Source: Bacillota bacterium (GTDB lineage Bacteria > Bacillota > Clostridia > Acetivibrionales > DTU013). From it: a DNA stretch of 64,000 bases. The stretch is from the NCBI GenBank assembly GCA_023433505.1, contig JAEZCO010000091.1, positions 62,001 through 126,000 on the forward strand, read 5' to 3'. Each line of letters starts with the position of its first letter. Position 1 is the stretch's first letter. Under the pieces are notes generated by a model, which saw only the letters and a program-made list of their open reading frames with translations, made no database searches and had not been told where the DNA came from. This document shows, piece after piece, positions 54,586 through 63,216 of this stretch. A program made the translations under genes and the position numbers.

Positions 54586-55311
54586 TTAAAACAAGGTAGA
54601 AATGATGTAATAAACCAGCGGTATAAAAATCGCCGGAAGCAGATTGCCCACCTTCATCCTCTTGATCTCCAGTATATTGATCCCTATGCAAAAGATCAAA
54701 ATGCTTCCTACAAGAGACATCTGGCCGATGACCAGGTCTGTGAGCCAGGGCTTTACCCAGGATGCCAGCAAGGTGATGCTTCCCTGGTAAACCAACAAAG
54801 ACAGGGATGAAAAAGCAACGCCGATGCCCAGCGTTGAGGCGAATACGATGGAAATAACGCCGTCAAGGATTGATTTGGCATAGAGGGTGCCGGGATTGCC
54901 CATAAGGCCGTCTTCAAGGGATCCCACAATGGCCATGGCCCCCACGCAAAATAGCAGGCTGGCGGTAACAAAACCCTCGGAAAAGCTGCCGCCTTCCCTG
55001 GAAAGCTTTTTTTGAAACCAGTTGCCCAGGCTGTCCAGCTTTTTTTCAATATTGATCAGCTCACCCAGGATGCCGCCGAAGATCATGCTGAAAATCATGG
55101 TCATGATATAAAGCCTGTCCAGCTTGCCGCCGTCAATGACCTTGAACATCCCCTGCATAACGCCGGATATGCCTATCATCAATACGGAAAGACCTATGGC
55201 CTGTATGATGATGGTTTTGAATCTTTCCGGCAGGCCCTTTTTAACAAACACCCCCACGGTACCGCCTGCAATAACTGCGGCTACATTCACGATTGTGCCA
55301 AGACCCGTCAT
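54586..55311 (-). CDS. DUF554 family membrane protein
   Basis: About 241 residues with six or seven hydrophobic segments. The start MTGLGTIVNVAAVIAGGTVG and the motif GSLEDGLMGNPGTLYAKSILDG are diagnostic of DUF554 (YdfK/YqgA) proteins. The frame opens at 55371, but ATG 55311 with GGGGAGG is the correct family start. It is convergent with the oxoamine synthase gene. Function unknown; possibly a transport protein. Confidence 0.9.
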   Translation of the reverse strand: MTGLGTIVNVAAVIAGGTVGVFVKKGLPERFKTIIIQAIGLSVLMIGISGVMQGMFKVIDGGKLDRLYIMTMIFSMIFGGILGELINIEKKLDSLGNWFQKKLSREGGSFSEGFVTASLLFCVGAMAIVGSLEDGLMGNPGTLYAKSILDGVISIVFASTLGIGVAFSSLSLLVYQGSITLLASWVKPWLTDLVIGQMSLVGSILIFCIGINILEIKRMKVGNLLPAIFIPLVYYIISTLF

Positions 55312-55523
55312 TTTGAACCTCCCCAGAATATCCACCGAAGCCCTGGCAAGCAATTTAACACAGAAAGGCAAATAATTCCACTTTACTGGCCAGGGATGGA
55401 AAAAAATCTTTGTTCACAATTTATTTATACAATAATAATATTATGTTAACATAAAGAAGGCTTCCCTATGGTATACTTAGTTTGCAACAGAAAATCCTTT
55501 TTCATTTAGAACCTCCTTTAATA

Positions 55524-55572
55524 TATATGCCAAGGGGACGATGATATAACACCGTCCCCTCTTGGCATATAT
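55524..55572 (-). terminator. Strong hairpin after thymidylate synthase-like gene
   Basis: TATATGCCAAG-GGGACG pairs with its complement (one bulge) over a 12-base loop. It begins 6 bases after the stop at 55578 on the minus strand. The T-run is poor (TATATTAAAGG), so termination may be partial. Confidence 0.6.
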
Positions 55573-55577
55573 AAAGC

Positions 55578-56330
55578 CTACTTTTCCAGATTACTTTTCA
55601 ATTGCCGGACTTTGGCCTCTATTTCAGGCTTTGCTTCCTCCATGAGGTCCTTGTAGAAGCCCTCATAGTCATAGGTGAGCTGTTCGCCGCTTTGGATCCC
55701 TCTCATGTAGCTTTCCATAAGCTTGAAATCTTTTTCATAGCAATGAAAAGAATTGGCCCTGTGGGTATAAGACCCTACCTCCGTACCCAGCTCTCCAGCC
55801 ACTCTCTTTAAAAGCATAATGAAAGCAAACATGTTCATAAAAGTGGCTTCCGGAGCATCATTGCTCCGCATCAGCACCTTCATGTGCATTTTGCCGTTTC
55901 TGATAAAAAACTGTATGTGCTGCAGGCAGGCCGGGCCTGTATTGCCATGGCTGGTATCCGCCTTCCAATCCCTTATATCAATGACGGCCCTTCTGCTGTC
56001 CGGATTCCTTCGAAGCTCTTCATAAAGGAAAGGCAGCTGTTGGGCGATCCTGTCGTGATAGGTATAGTCCCATCCATGACCGATCTTGAAATCCAGAATA
56101 CCGTCCAGAACCTCCTGAACATACTGCTCCAAATCCGTATGGCCTCCGATAAAGAGCTTGCTGATCATAGGCTCGCTGAAGGGCTCTTCAACGAAAATGG
56201 TCATACTGCATTCCTTCTGTTTCTGGTTATAGTCCGGGCACTCTGAAAGCTCTCCATGATGATACAGTGCTTCTATGGATTTATGATATGCTTCCGACAG
56301 GGTCGTACCTTTTACAAAAAGCTCCTCCAT
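55578..56330 (-). CDS. Thymidylate synthase-like protein
   Basis: A 250-residue protein with the thymidylate synthase/dCMP hydroxymethylase fold. Catalytic residues line up by eye: Cys135 in GPACLQHIQF, Arg155-Ser-Asn-Asp158 (RSND), Asn166 and the HxY pair His196/Tyr198 in SFHCYEKD. Arg113-Arg114 (SRRA) would be the phosphate-binding arginines. The overall sequence is far from ThyA of E. coli, with a distinct N-terminus (VKGTTLSEAYHKSIEAL). It may make dTMP by methylating dUMP with methylene-tetrahydrofolate, or a hydroxymethylated nucleotide. It stands alone, between DUF554 and fabI. No folate gene is adjacent. Confidence 0.7.
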   Translation of the reverse strand: MEELFVKGTTLSEAYHKSIEALYHHGELSECPDYNQKQKECSMTIFVEEPFSEPMISKLFIGGHTDLEQYVQEVLDGILDFKIGHGWDYTYHDRIAQQLPFLYEELRRNPDSRRAVIDIRDWKADTSHGNTGPACLQHIQFFIRNGKMHMKVLMRSNDAPEATFMNMFAFIMLLKRVAGELGTEVGSYTHRANSFHCYEKDFKLMESYMRGIQSGEQLTYDYEGFYKDLMEEAKPEIEAKVRQLKSNLEK

Positions 56331-56412
56331 CGTATGTAATCCTCCTTGATTTACGTTACAATCCGATCGCCGTCATGGGTCATTCTACCTTCAATTACGG
56401 TTGTTAATAGCA

Positions 56413-56448
56413 CAAAACAAGTCAATTCTACATCATGACTTGTTTTTT
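56413..56448. terminator. Bidirectional terminator after fabI
   Basis: AAAACAAGTCA and TGACTTGTTTTTT form an 11-base stem with a 12-base loop. A-runs and T-runs border both sides. It lies 59 bases after the fabI stop and faces the thymidylate synthase-like gene. Confidence 0.7.
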
Positions 56449-56506
56449 CGTTTATTCTATTTTATCGGATCACAGCCAAAAAAGGAAGTCCCAAATGTGC
56501 TTTTAA

Positions 56507-57277
56507 TTATATTCCCATGACATTATAGCCTTTATCCACATACATGATCTCTCCGGTTATACCTCTGGAAAGTCTGCTTAGGAGGAACAATGCCGCATCG
56601 CCAAGCTCATCCTGGTCAATGCCTTTTTTCATGGGGGATTTTTGCTCCGTTATGTCCAATATATTTGAAAAATCTTTTACGCCTTTGGCTGAAATTGTCT
56701 TGACTGCGCCTGCGGATATTGCGTTGACCCTTATATCCGAAGGGCCAAGGTCATTCGCCAGATATCTGACGCTGGCTTCAAGAGCTGCTTTCGCCACACC
56801 CATTATATTATAACCGGGGAAGACCTTTTCAGAGCCCATATAGGTCAGTGTGAGGATGCTTCCTCCCTCCGTCATCAGTTCTCTTGCTCTTTTACATACG
56901 GCCACAAGAGAAAATGCGCTTACATTCAGTGCATGGGCAAATCCATCCCGTGATGTGTTGATAAAATCATTGTGTATGTCTTCACGTTTTGCATGGGCAA
57001 TACCGTGAACCAAACCGTGAATCACACCATACCGTTCCTTAATGGCAGAAAAGAAAACATCCAGGTCCTCGTCCGACCCCACATCGCATTGAAATACAGG
57101 CACGTTTCCAAGCTCGGAGACCAGTTCCTCCACGCCTTCCTTTTCACGTTCGCCCTGATAGGAGAAGATAAGATTTGCGCCTTCCCTGGCGGCGGCTTTC
57201 GCAATACCCCAGGCGATACTCCATTTATTTCTTACACCCATAATGATTATGTTCTTATTTTCCAATAAATTTCCCAA
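56507..57277 (-). CDS. fabI: Enoyl-ACP reductase (NADH), FabI
   Basis: About 257 residues. The cofactor loop is MGVRNKWSIAWGIAKAA and the active site is YxxxxxxK in YNIMGVAKAALEASVRYLA, preceded by LTYMGSEKVFPG, the FabI pattern. It reduces enoyl-ACP in the last step of fatty-acid elongation. I prefer the TTG at 57277 (AAGGGAAG site 7 bases upstream, product GNLLENKNIIIMGV), because family members start there; an in-frame ATG at 57295 adds six residues. A good promoter lies at 57332-57359. Confidence 0.92.
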   Translation of the reverse strand: MGNLLENKNIIIMGVRNKWSIAWGIAKAAAREGANLIFSYQGEREKEGVEELVSELGNVPVFQCDVGSDEDLDVFFSAIKERYGVIHGLVHGIAHAKREDIHNDFINTSRDGFAHALNVSAFSLVAVCKRARELMTEGGSILTLTYMGSEKVFPGYNIMGVAKAALEASVRYLANDLGPSDIRVNAISAGAVKTISAKGVKDFSNILDITEQKSPMKKGIDQDELGDAALFLLSRLSRGITGEIMYVDKGYNVMGI

Positions 57278-57331
57278 AATTCTACTTCCCTTCATTTAGT
57301 TTGCCTTGCACACATTTTTCCGACTCCATTT

Positions 57332-57359
57332 ATTTTACCATTTATTCCAGCATTGTCAA
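57332..57359 (-). promoter_or_regulatory. Promoter of fabI
   Basis: On the minus strand a perfect TTGACA, 16 bases, TAAAAT, about 55 bases before the start. It lies just past the stop of the VWA-domain gene. Confidence 0.75.
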
Positions 57360-57376
57360 CAGGTCATATTTCCTGG

Positions 57377-58696
57377 TCATAAATTCCGGCAGGCTTCGGC
57401 CAGCCGCTCCAGAGTGCTGCAGTCAAGCATGGCGGAATATTTTGAAAAGTCCCCGATGCCTTTAATTCCTTGCCATTCGCTTTCTTGCACAGGGTTCAGC
57501 CAGAGGATCCTTTTGACCCTGGAGGACAGTTCTTTCAAATGCTCCTCCGCCCGCTTGTGGTCCATTGTTTTGGCGTCGCTGACAATTACCAGCACCGTGG
57601 ACGAGCTGACGGGCGCCATCCTGTCTTTTATTATATTCCCGAGAGCAACACCGATATTCGTACCTCTGCCCCAGATATTTCCCTCTTTCACCTGATTTTC
57701 AAAATCGGAAAGTCCGTAATAGGATTTAATATTAATCTTCTCGGTATCCTCGGAAAATATATAGCTTTCCAGCGACAAAAAGCCTTTGCTCATGCCTGTC
57801 ATAAAATTCAGTACAAAGCCAGAAAACCTCAGCATGGAGGCGGATACGTCGCACAACAACAGCAGCTTGTTTTTGGAAAAATGCCGGCTCCTATACCTCA
57901 GCTTGAACATAACCTGACCTGTGCTCAGGTTGCTGCGAATGGTCCTTTTCAAGTCCAGCCGCGTTATTTTTCCCGACTTTTTATATTTTCTTGAAAGCTC
58001 TTTTTTGAGCTTTTCGACAAGCAATGAGATTAGCCTTATGGCTGCGGGGACGTCCTCGTCGCTGATCTCGCCGATATTTTTCTTAAGAAGGCTGTTGGCC
58101 TGCAAAGCTGTTTTTGCAGCTTCACCGGCGAGGATTCCTGCCTCGGAGGTATCCTGGGCCAATACTCCCCTGGTTTGCGCCGTGCGATGGGCATATCTGT
58201 TCTTTAAGCCGGACAGCCTGCTCTTTACCATGCTTTCCGCCAGCGGCTTGAATTCCGTCCGGACGTTCTTTCCTCCGGAGGTTTTATTCAAAAAATCCTC
58301 CAGTGACTTTTTCTCTTCCGCGGGAAGCTCGGCAAAAACCTCCATCAGGTCATCGGGCAATTGGATGGGGCTCTCCTGGAATTTCAGACTCCGGGCGGCC
58401 TCCCTGATTTCCTGTTTCCTTTTCTCAATGAGCTCCGCTTTATTTTCAACATATTCCCTGCGGATGTTTTGAGGCACAAAATACAACTCAAAGGCCCGGG
58501 ATAGGATTTCCCGGTCCTGCTGTTTTTTTGCGAGGCAGGCGCTTAATGCGGCCTTTACCTGGAACCTGTCTGCAATATCGACATATTCAAGGGCTTCCAC
58601 AGCCGTCAGGCAATCGGAAACGCTTATATTCATGCCTCCGGTTCTCAAGATACTGAAAAAACCGGCTAGATTTTCAGCGAGCTCATTCATCTTCAA
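57377..58696 (-). CDS. VWA domain protein (CoxE-like)
   Basis: A 439-residue protein. The C-terminal half has the metal-ion-dependent adhesion site LLLCDVSASMLRFSG (DxSxS) and STVLVIVSDAKTMDH, typical of CoxE/VWA proteins. The N-terminal half is helical with many Lys/Glu residues. CoxE-like proteins work with a MoxR AAA ATPase, here encoded 180 bases upstream (58877-59737). The pair commonly acts as a chaperone that remodels or matures an enzyme or inserts a metal. The client is unknown. Confidence 0.88.
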   Translation of the reverse strand: MKMNELAENLAGFFSILRTGGMNISVSDCLTAVEALEYVDIADRFQVKAALSACLAKKQQDREILSRAFELYFVPQNIRREYVENKAELIEKRKQEIREAARSLKFQESPIQLPDDLMEVFAELPAEEKKSLEDFLNKTSGGKNVRTEFKPLAESMVKSRLSGLKNRYAHRTAQTRGVLAQDTSEAGILAGEAAKTALQANSLLKKNIGEISDEDVPAAIRLISLLVEKLKKELSRKYKKSGKITRLDLKRTIRSNLSTGQVMFKLRYRSRHFSKNKLLLLCDVSASMLRFSGFVLNFMTGMSKGFLSLESYIFSEDTEKINIKSYYGLSDFENQVKEGNIWGRGTNIGVALGNIIKDRMAPVSSSTVLVIVSDAKTMDHKRAEEHLKELSSRVKRILWLNPVQESEWQGIKGIGDFSKYSAMLDCSTLERLAEACRNL

Positions 58697-58876
58697 TCAT
58701 GCATTCCTTTCGCTAAAAGACACAGAGTGTTGAACCGCCACGCGGTGCGCTCTTAAGTACTGGCGAAAATATGACTTCCGCTAATCTTTTCCGGAAACTA
58801 CGCTTGGCGCTCCATTCCCTAAAATAGAATTGGAAGTAATATTTCCGGTGCTCCTAAGTGCACTACTCCTAAACCG

Positions 58877-59737
58877 CTACGATCTGTAGGCGGAATGGAG
58901 TCCTTCCGAATCCTTCCGGATTTCCAGCATATCTTCCCTGTTTTTCAGGATAAATCCCAGTGTTTTCGATACGCCCTCTTCATCCAATCTGTTTTTTTCC
59001 ATGGCCAGCAGCGCGGTAACCCAATCAAGGGTTTCTGCAATGGAAGGCTTTTTGTATATCCTGTCATTATTTCGAAGCCATGTGACAGCGGCGGCGGCAT
59101 CCCTGGCAAGCCTTTCGGGCACTCCGGGCAGCTTTGCGTTGATGATCCGCACCTCCTTCTCCATATCGGGATAGTCGATAAACAGGTAAACACATCTTCT
59201 TTTCAACGCGTCGGAAAGCTGCCTTGTATTGTTGCTGGTGAGTATGATCACCGGGCGGCTTTTCGCCTTAAGCGTCCCCAATTCCGGAATGGATACCTGG
59301 AAATCCGAAAGCAGCTCCAGGAGAAAGGCTTCAAATTCCTCGTCGGTCTTATCGATCTCATCGATGAGCAATACGCTTCTTTTATCGCTGTTCATCGCCT
59401 TGAGCAAAGGTCTCTCCAGCAGGTATTCCTCTGTGAAAAGGCCGCTGAGCTTCGATTCCGTTGCAAGTCCCATCTGGATTGAAAGAAGCTGCTTCTGGTA
59501 GTTCCATTCATAAAGCGCCTTTGATTCGTCCAAACCTTCATAGCATTGCAGACGGATCAGGTCTACACCGAAAGCCGACGCCAGCACCTTTGCCACCTCC
59601 GTCTTCCCTACACCGGCGGCGCCCTCCACCAGAAGAGGTTTGCCAAGCTTCAATGCGATGTGGACTGTGATTAGAAATTCTTCATCAAAAATATAATTTT
59701 CAGCTTCCAGGGATCTCCTGAGTGTCATCAGATCCAT
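58877..59737 (-). CDS. MoxR family AAA ATPase
   Basis: A 286-residue ATPase. Walker A is GAAGVGKTE (residues 39-47), Walker B LLIDEIDKTD near 125, sensor ILTSNNTRQLSDAL, and the AAA lid follows. It is the partner of the VWA-domain protein encoded downstream. The gap between them (58697-58876) has an imperfect inverted repeat with arms around 58766 and 58850 (AAAATAT-ACTTCC and GGAAGT-ATATTT) and no gene. Confidence 0.93.
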   Translation of the reverse strand: MDLMTLRRSLEAENYIFDEEFLITVHIALKLGKPLLVEGAAGVGKTEVAKVLASAFGVDLIRLQCYEGLDESKALYEWNYQKQLLSIQMGLATESKLSGLFTEEYLLERPLLKAMNSDKRSVLLIDEIDKTDEEFEAFLLELLSDFQVSIPELGTLKAKSRPVIILTSNNTRQLSDALKRRCVYLFIDYPDMEKEVRIINAKLPGVPERLARDAAAAVTWLRNNDRIYKKPSIAETLDWVTALLAMEKNRLDEEGVSKTLGFILKNREDMLEIRKDSEGLHSAYRS

Positions 59738-59846
59738 TTGCGCAACTCCTTTGTATGTGCAATCAAATCATATATTACCTTGTTGTGTTATTTTTAATCA
59801 TAGAATAAAACCGGCGTGTGTGCCATTGTATGAAAAAGGAACCCAC

Positions 59847-59913
59847 TGTAGGGGCGACCACTGGCCGCCCGCCATGGAAGGACTTTGGATGGCGATCAAT
59901 GATCGCCGCTACA
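59847..59913. repeat. Dispersed palindromic element with TGTAG/CTACA ends
   Basis: A 67-base unit starting TGTAGGGGCGA and ending TCGCCGCTACA, with an inner perfect palindrome GGCGATCA-A-TGATCGCC. Both ends are inverted. A shorter relative occurs at 25811-25840 (GGGCGGCAATCGCCGTCCCTAC). This is the look of the small dispersed palindromes found in many genomes between genes. Confidence 0.6.
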
Positions 59914-59953
59914 TTTTCCATACGCGGGTTTGTGCTGTATCGTATGGATGTGC

Positions 59954-60688
59954 TTATCCGAAAATTTTATCGGCAATCACTCCGAAGCCATCAAATACAA
60001 ATGATTTGACCGTCTCCCGGCCTTTAAAGGTCATGCTGTCGATGATTTCCCCGTCGTCGAACCGGAAAACCTGCACGTCCTTACTGATGGGATTTACGAT
60101 CCAGTACTCCTTTACGCCGGTTGACATATACAAATCAAGCTTCCTGACGAAATCATTTTTCCGTGTCCCTTCGGAGATTATCTCCACCATCAATACCGGC
60201 ACGCCGTCATATTTGCCCTTTTCATTCCGGTTCTCCTCCAGGTCGCAGATGACCATAAGATCGGGCTGCACGATATTGCGGCCTCCATTTTGCCTTTTTA
60301 GCTTTATGTCAAAGGGAGCCAGCATCGGCTTGCACTTTTTCCCCCGGAACCATTCATGGAACAGGATATGCAATTCACCCAGGGCTACCTGATGATTGAT
60401 TTTGGGCGAAGCAAGCAGATAAATCTCTCCGTCGATATACTCAAGACGCTGCTCGCTTTCTTCACTAATCTCAAGAAACTCCTCATACGTCGCCTTTCTG
60501 GGCGGCATCTCATAGGCCACGGAGCCGTCGCGTACAAGCCTGCCTGTGTCTTCTTTTTTGTAGTCTTCATCATAGGTTGTAAGTCTGGCGATTTTTTTGC
60601 CGTTGCTGGTGATAATGACATCTTCTTTCATCGTCATTCGCAAATATTTGCCAAAGTTATTCTTTACTTCAGTCGAATTAGCTATCAT
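59954..60688 (-). CDS. Antitoxin-like domain fused to Uma2 nuclease-fold protein
   Basis: About 244 residues. The N-terminal 45 residues resemble a Phd/YefM antitoxin (STEVKNNFGKYLRMTMKEDVIITSNGKKIARL). The rest is a Uma2 (DUF820) domain with the PD-(D/E)xK-like core QPDLMVICD and VPVLMVEIIS, followed by YMSTGVKEYWIVNP. The preferred ATG is 60688, with GGGAG 11 bases upstream; the frame begins six codons earlier at a TTG. The gene stands alone, without a separate toxin gene. DNA binding by the first part and nuclease activity by the second are inference. Confidence 0.8.
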   Translation of the reverse strand: MIANSTEVKNNFGKYLRMTMKEDVIITSNGKKIARLTTYDEDYKKEDTGRLVRDGSVAYEMPPRKATYEEFLEISEESEQRLEYIDGEIYLLASPKINHQVALGELHILFHEWFRGKKCKPMLAPFDIKLKRQNGGRNIVQPDLMVICDLEENRNEKGKYDGVPVLMVEIISEGTRKNDFVRKLDLYMSTGVKEYWIVNPISKDVQVFRFDDGEIIDSMTFKGRETVKSFVFDGFGVIADKIFG

Positions 60689-60805
60689 AGGTTCATCAGC
60701 TCCCAACTTTTTAATAAATTAACCATTTCAGCCATTTAAGCTAATGTAATTATATTATTTTATGCAAGACATGTCAATGATGGTTTTTTTGGCTAAAAAT
60801 ATTAC

Positions 60806-60855
60806 AAAAAAAGGACGGTCCCACCCTTGTAAATCACAAGGGCAAAATCGTCCTC
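60806..60855 (-). terminator. Rho-independent terminator after CE7 esterase gene
   Basis: On the minus strand AGGACG...CCCTTGT, loop GATTT, ACAAGGG...CGTCC followed by TTTTTTT. It ends the transcript of the esterase gene. Confidence 0.8.
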
Positions 60856-60982
60856 TTCATTTAAATAAAGAATAACTAAGTTGATGTGCAATTAAAAATC
60901 ATCTTTTTATCGGCGGCTTTCGACCCATCCCTGCGATCACTCCGGCAGAATATTGCATTTATTCTTACGGAAGGCCGCAGCC

Positions 60983-61942
60983 TTACATGGAAGCAATGAA
61001 TTCAAATGCCACGTCGCCGAAGCCAGGCAGGCCTTCATGTCCGAAATCGGGATAAATGGCGGTCTTCTTCGGCGCCGTAATTTTATTGTAGGCGGCAAAC
61101 TGGGTGGAGGGCGGGCATATGGTATCCATCAGTCCTACCGCCATCAGAACGTCTCCTTTTATTCTCTTCGTTAGGAATTGTATATCGATGTATCCCAGCT
61201 TGGTAAAAATTTCGTCTTCACGCAAATGCAGCGGATCGAACTGCCTGAAGTAAGTTCTCAATTCCTCAAAAGCGTCTTTGGCCAGATCCATCTCCCACAC
61301 TCTTTTATAATCACAAAGGAAAGGAAACATGGGCGCAAGCCTGTTAATGCGAGGCTCAAGGCTGGCGCACGCCAGTGTCAGCGCTCCGCCCTGGGAGCCT
61401 CCCATTGCCGCCACACGGGTTTCATCCACCTCCGGCATGTCCATGACGATACCGGCCAACTGTGCGGTGTCTAAAAATATGCTTCTGAACAACAGCTTTT
61501 CCGGTGAATCGTCAAGTCCTCTTATGATATGCCCTTTATAGGTATTGCCTGTTGTCACGCCAAGATCCTGAGACTTACCGCCCTGTCCGCGGCAGTCAAG
61601 CGCAGCCACAGAATACCCCAGCGCAGCAAAATTCAGTTTATCGTTCCAGTCTCCGCAGTCCCCCGTATATCCGTGGAATTGCAATACCGCAGGGTGCGGG
61701 CTTTGGCTGTTTTTCGGCCTGATATATTTGGCATGAACCCGGGAGCCCCCTACCCCTGTGAAATACAGGTCAAAGCATTCGGCAAAAGGCACCTGGAATT
61801 TACTTGGAACCAATTCTACCCTGGGATCTGCAGCCTTCATTTCAGCGATTGCCTTATCCCAGAATTCGTCGAGATCTGCCGGACGCGGGTTTATACCCTG
61901 ATACTGCTGCAATTGCTCCAATGGCATGTCAATCAATGGCAT
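60983..61942 (-). CDS. Acetyl esterase/cephalosporin-C deacetylase, CE7 family
   Basis: A 319-residue alpha/beta hydrolase of the AXE1/CE7 family. The catalytic triad is Ser in GGSQGGAL, Asp in GLMDTICPPST and His in DFGHEGLPG; the RGQGG motif of the family is in LDCRGQGGK. It removes acetyl groups from xylo-oligosaccharides and similar compounds in the cytoplasm, as no signal peptide is present. The start MPLIDMPLEQLQQYQG matches family members. It is single, between a nuclease-like gene and an exporter. Confidence 0.93.
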   Translation of the reverse strand: MPLIDMPLEQLQQYQGINPRPADLDEFWDKAIAEMKAADPRVELVPSKFQVPFAECFDLYFTGVGGSRVHAKYIRPKNSQSPHPAVLQFHGYTGDCGDWNDKLNFAALGYSVAALDCRGQGGKSQDLGVTTGNTYKGHIIRGLDDSPEKLLFRSIFLDTAQLAGIVMDMPEVDETRVAAMGGSQGGALTLACASLEPRINRLAPMFPFLCDYKRVWEMDLAKDAFEELRTYFRQFDPLHLREDEIFTKLGYIDIQFLTKRIKGDVLMAVGLMDTICPPSTQFAAYNKITAPKKTAIYPDFGHEGLPGFGDVAFEFIASM

Positions 61943-62037
61943 ACTAATTCTCTCCTTTAATAAATCAGAAAATGATTTTTTTTGTAACTATTTTATACCT
62001 TTCCGGGAGAGATTACCAGCCTTTTCTCCGGTTTATC

Positions 62038-63216
62038 CTACTCAAACCGGAGAGCTTCTATGGGATGCAGCCTGGCGGCCTTATAAGCCGGAAACAGCCC
62101 GAATATTATACCCACAAACAACGAGATGCCAAAGGATAGAGAAATCCAGAAAGGTGAATATACCGGTGTAGTCAGGTTCAATCCTCCGATAATGAACCGG
62201 ATGATGCCCAACCCCAGCAAGACACCTATCAAGCCTCCTGTGCCGGTAACCATAATGGCCTCGATGAGAAACTGGACGAGAATGTTCCGCCTTTTCGCTC
62301 CGATAGCCTTTCTGATGCCGATCTCCCGGGTCCTTTCCGTTACGGATACAAGCATGATATTCATGATGCCGATCCCTCCCACCAGAAGGGATATCGCTGC
62401 GATACCGCCCAGAATGACCGCCATTGTCCCGGTAATATCATTCAAGGTTGATAACATCTGCGCCTGGTTAAACACGCTGAACGCATCGGCGCTTTTATAT
62501 ATTTTTGTTAAATAGACTTTGAGCTCCTCCATGACGCTGTTCACTATTTCAGGGCTCGAGGCCTGAACGGAGAAAGTGCGTATGATTGTATTCCTGCTTA
62601 ATCTTTGGGCCACGGTCACAGGGATGATCACCTGATCGTCGTCGGACCGGTCCTGTCCGTCGGCTTTTTCCTCCAGCAATCCCACCACCTTGAAAATCTG
62701 TCCGTTGACCTTCATTGTCTTGCCTACCGGATCTTCGCCGCCAAAAACATCATTGGCCACTGCGGTGCCAATCACAGCTACCTTTTGCATATAATCCATG
62801 TCAAAGGACAGCAAATACCTTCCGGACTGGACATGCGTATCTTTTATAAACTCATACTCCGGGCTTGTACCGTTCATTGTAGTGCTTCTGCTTTTATCGC
62901 CTACCTTCACGGTCACACTGCTGTTTATCTGGGGAGCTATATAGGAAATGGCGCTGCTGTGTTCATCGGCAAATTCTTTTAACGATTCATACGTAAGATT
63001 CCTGTTGCTGTTTCTGCCGGTGATGGATATCTGAATGAGGTTTGTTCCCAGTCCCTGAATGGAATCGGTAATTTTCTTTGTCGCACCCTGTGCGAAAGCG
63101 ACAGCTGCGATAACGGCGCCGACTCCGATAATAACGCCCAGCATGGTGAGAAAAGAACGCACTTTGTTGTTTACTATGCTTTTCAACGCCATCTTGTAAG
63201 CTTGAAAGAAGCCCAT
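62038..63216 (-). CDS. MacB-like ABC exporter permease (FtsX domain)
   Basis: A 392-residue membrane protein: one transmembrane segment near residue 20-40, an extracellular MacB_PCD domain, and three more segments after residue 260 (FtsX). The start FFQAYKMALKSIVNNKVRSFLTMLGVIIGVGAVIA and GIMNIMLVSVTERTREIGIRKAIGA are diagnostic. It joins the ATPase gene without a gap (its stop/start abut at 63216/63217) and would pair with the membrane fusion protein upstream. Confidence 0.94.
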   Translation of the reverse strand: MGFFQAYKMALKSIVNNKVRSFLTMLGVIIGVGAVIAAVAFAQGATKKITDSIQGLGTNLIQISITGRNSNRNLTYESLKEFADEHSSAISYIAPQINSSVTVKVGDKSRSTTMNGTSPEYEFIKDTHVQSGRYLLSFDMDYMQKVAVIGTAVANDVFGGEDPVGKTMKVNGQIFKVVGLLEEKADGQDRSDDDQVIIPVTVAQRLSRNTIIRTFSVQASSPEIVNSVMEELKVYLTKIYKSADAFSVFNQAQMLSTLNDITGTMAVILGGIAAISLLVGGIGIMNIMLVSVTERTREIGIRKAIGAKRRNILVQFLIEAIMVTGTGGLIGVLLGLGIIRFIIGGLNLTTPVYSPFWISLSFGISLFVGIIFGLFPAYKAARLHPIEALRFE

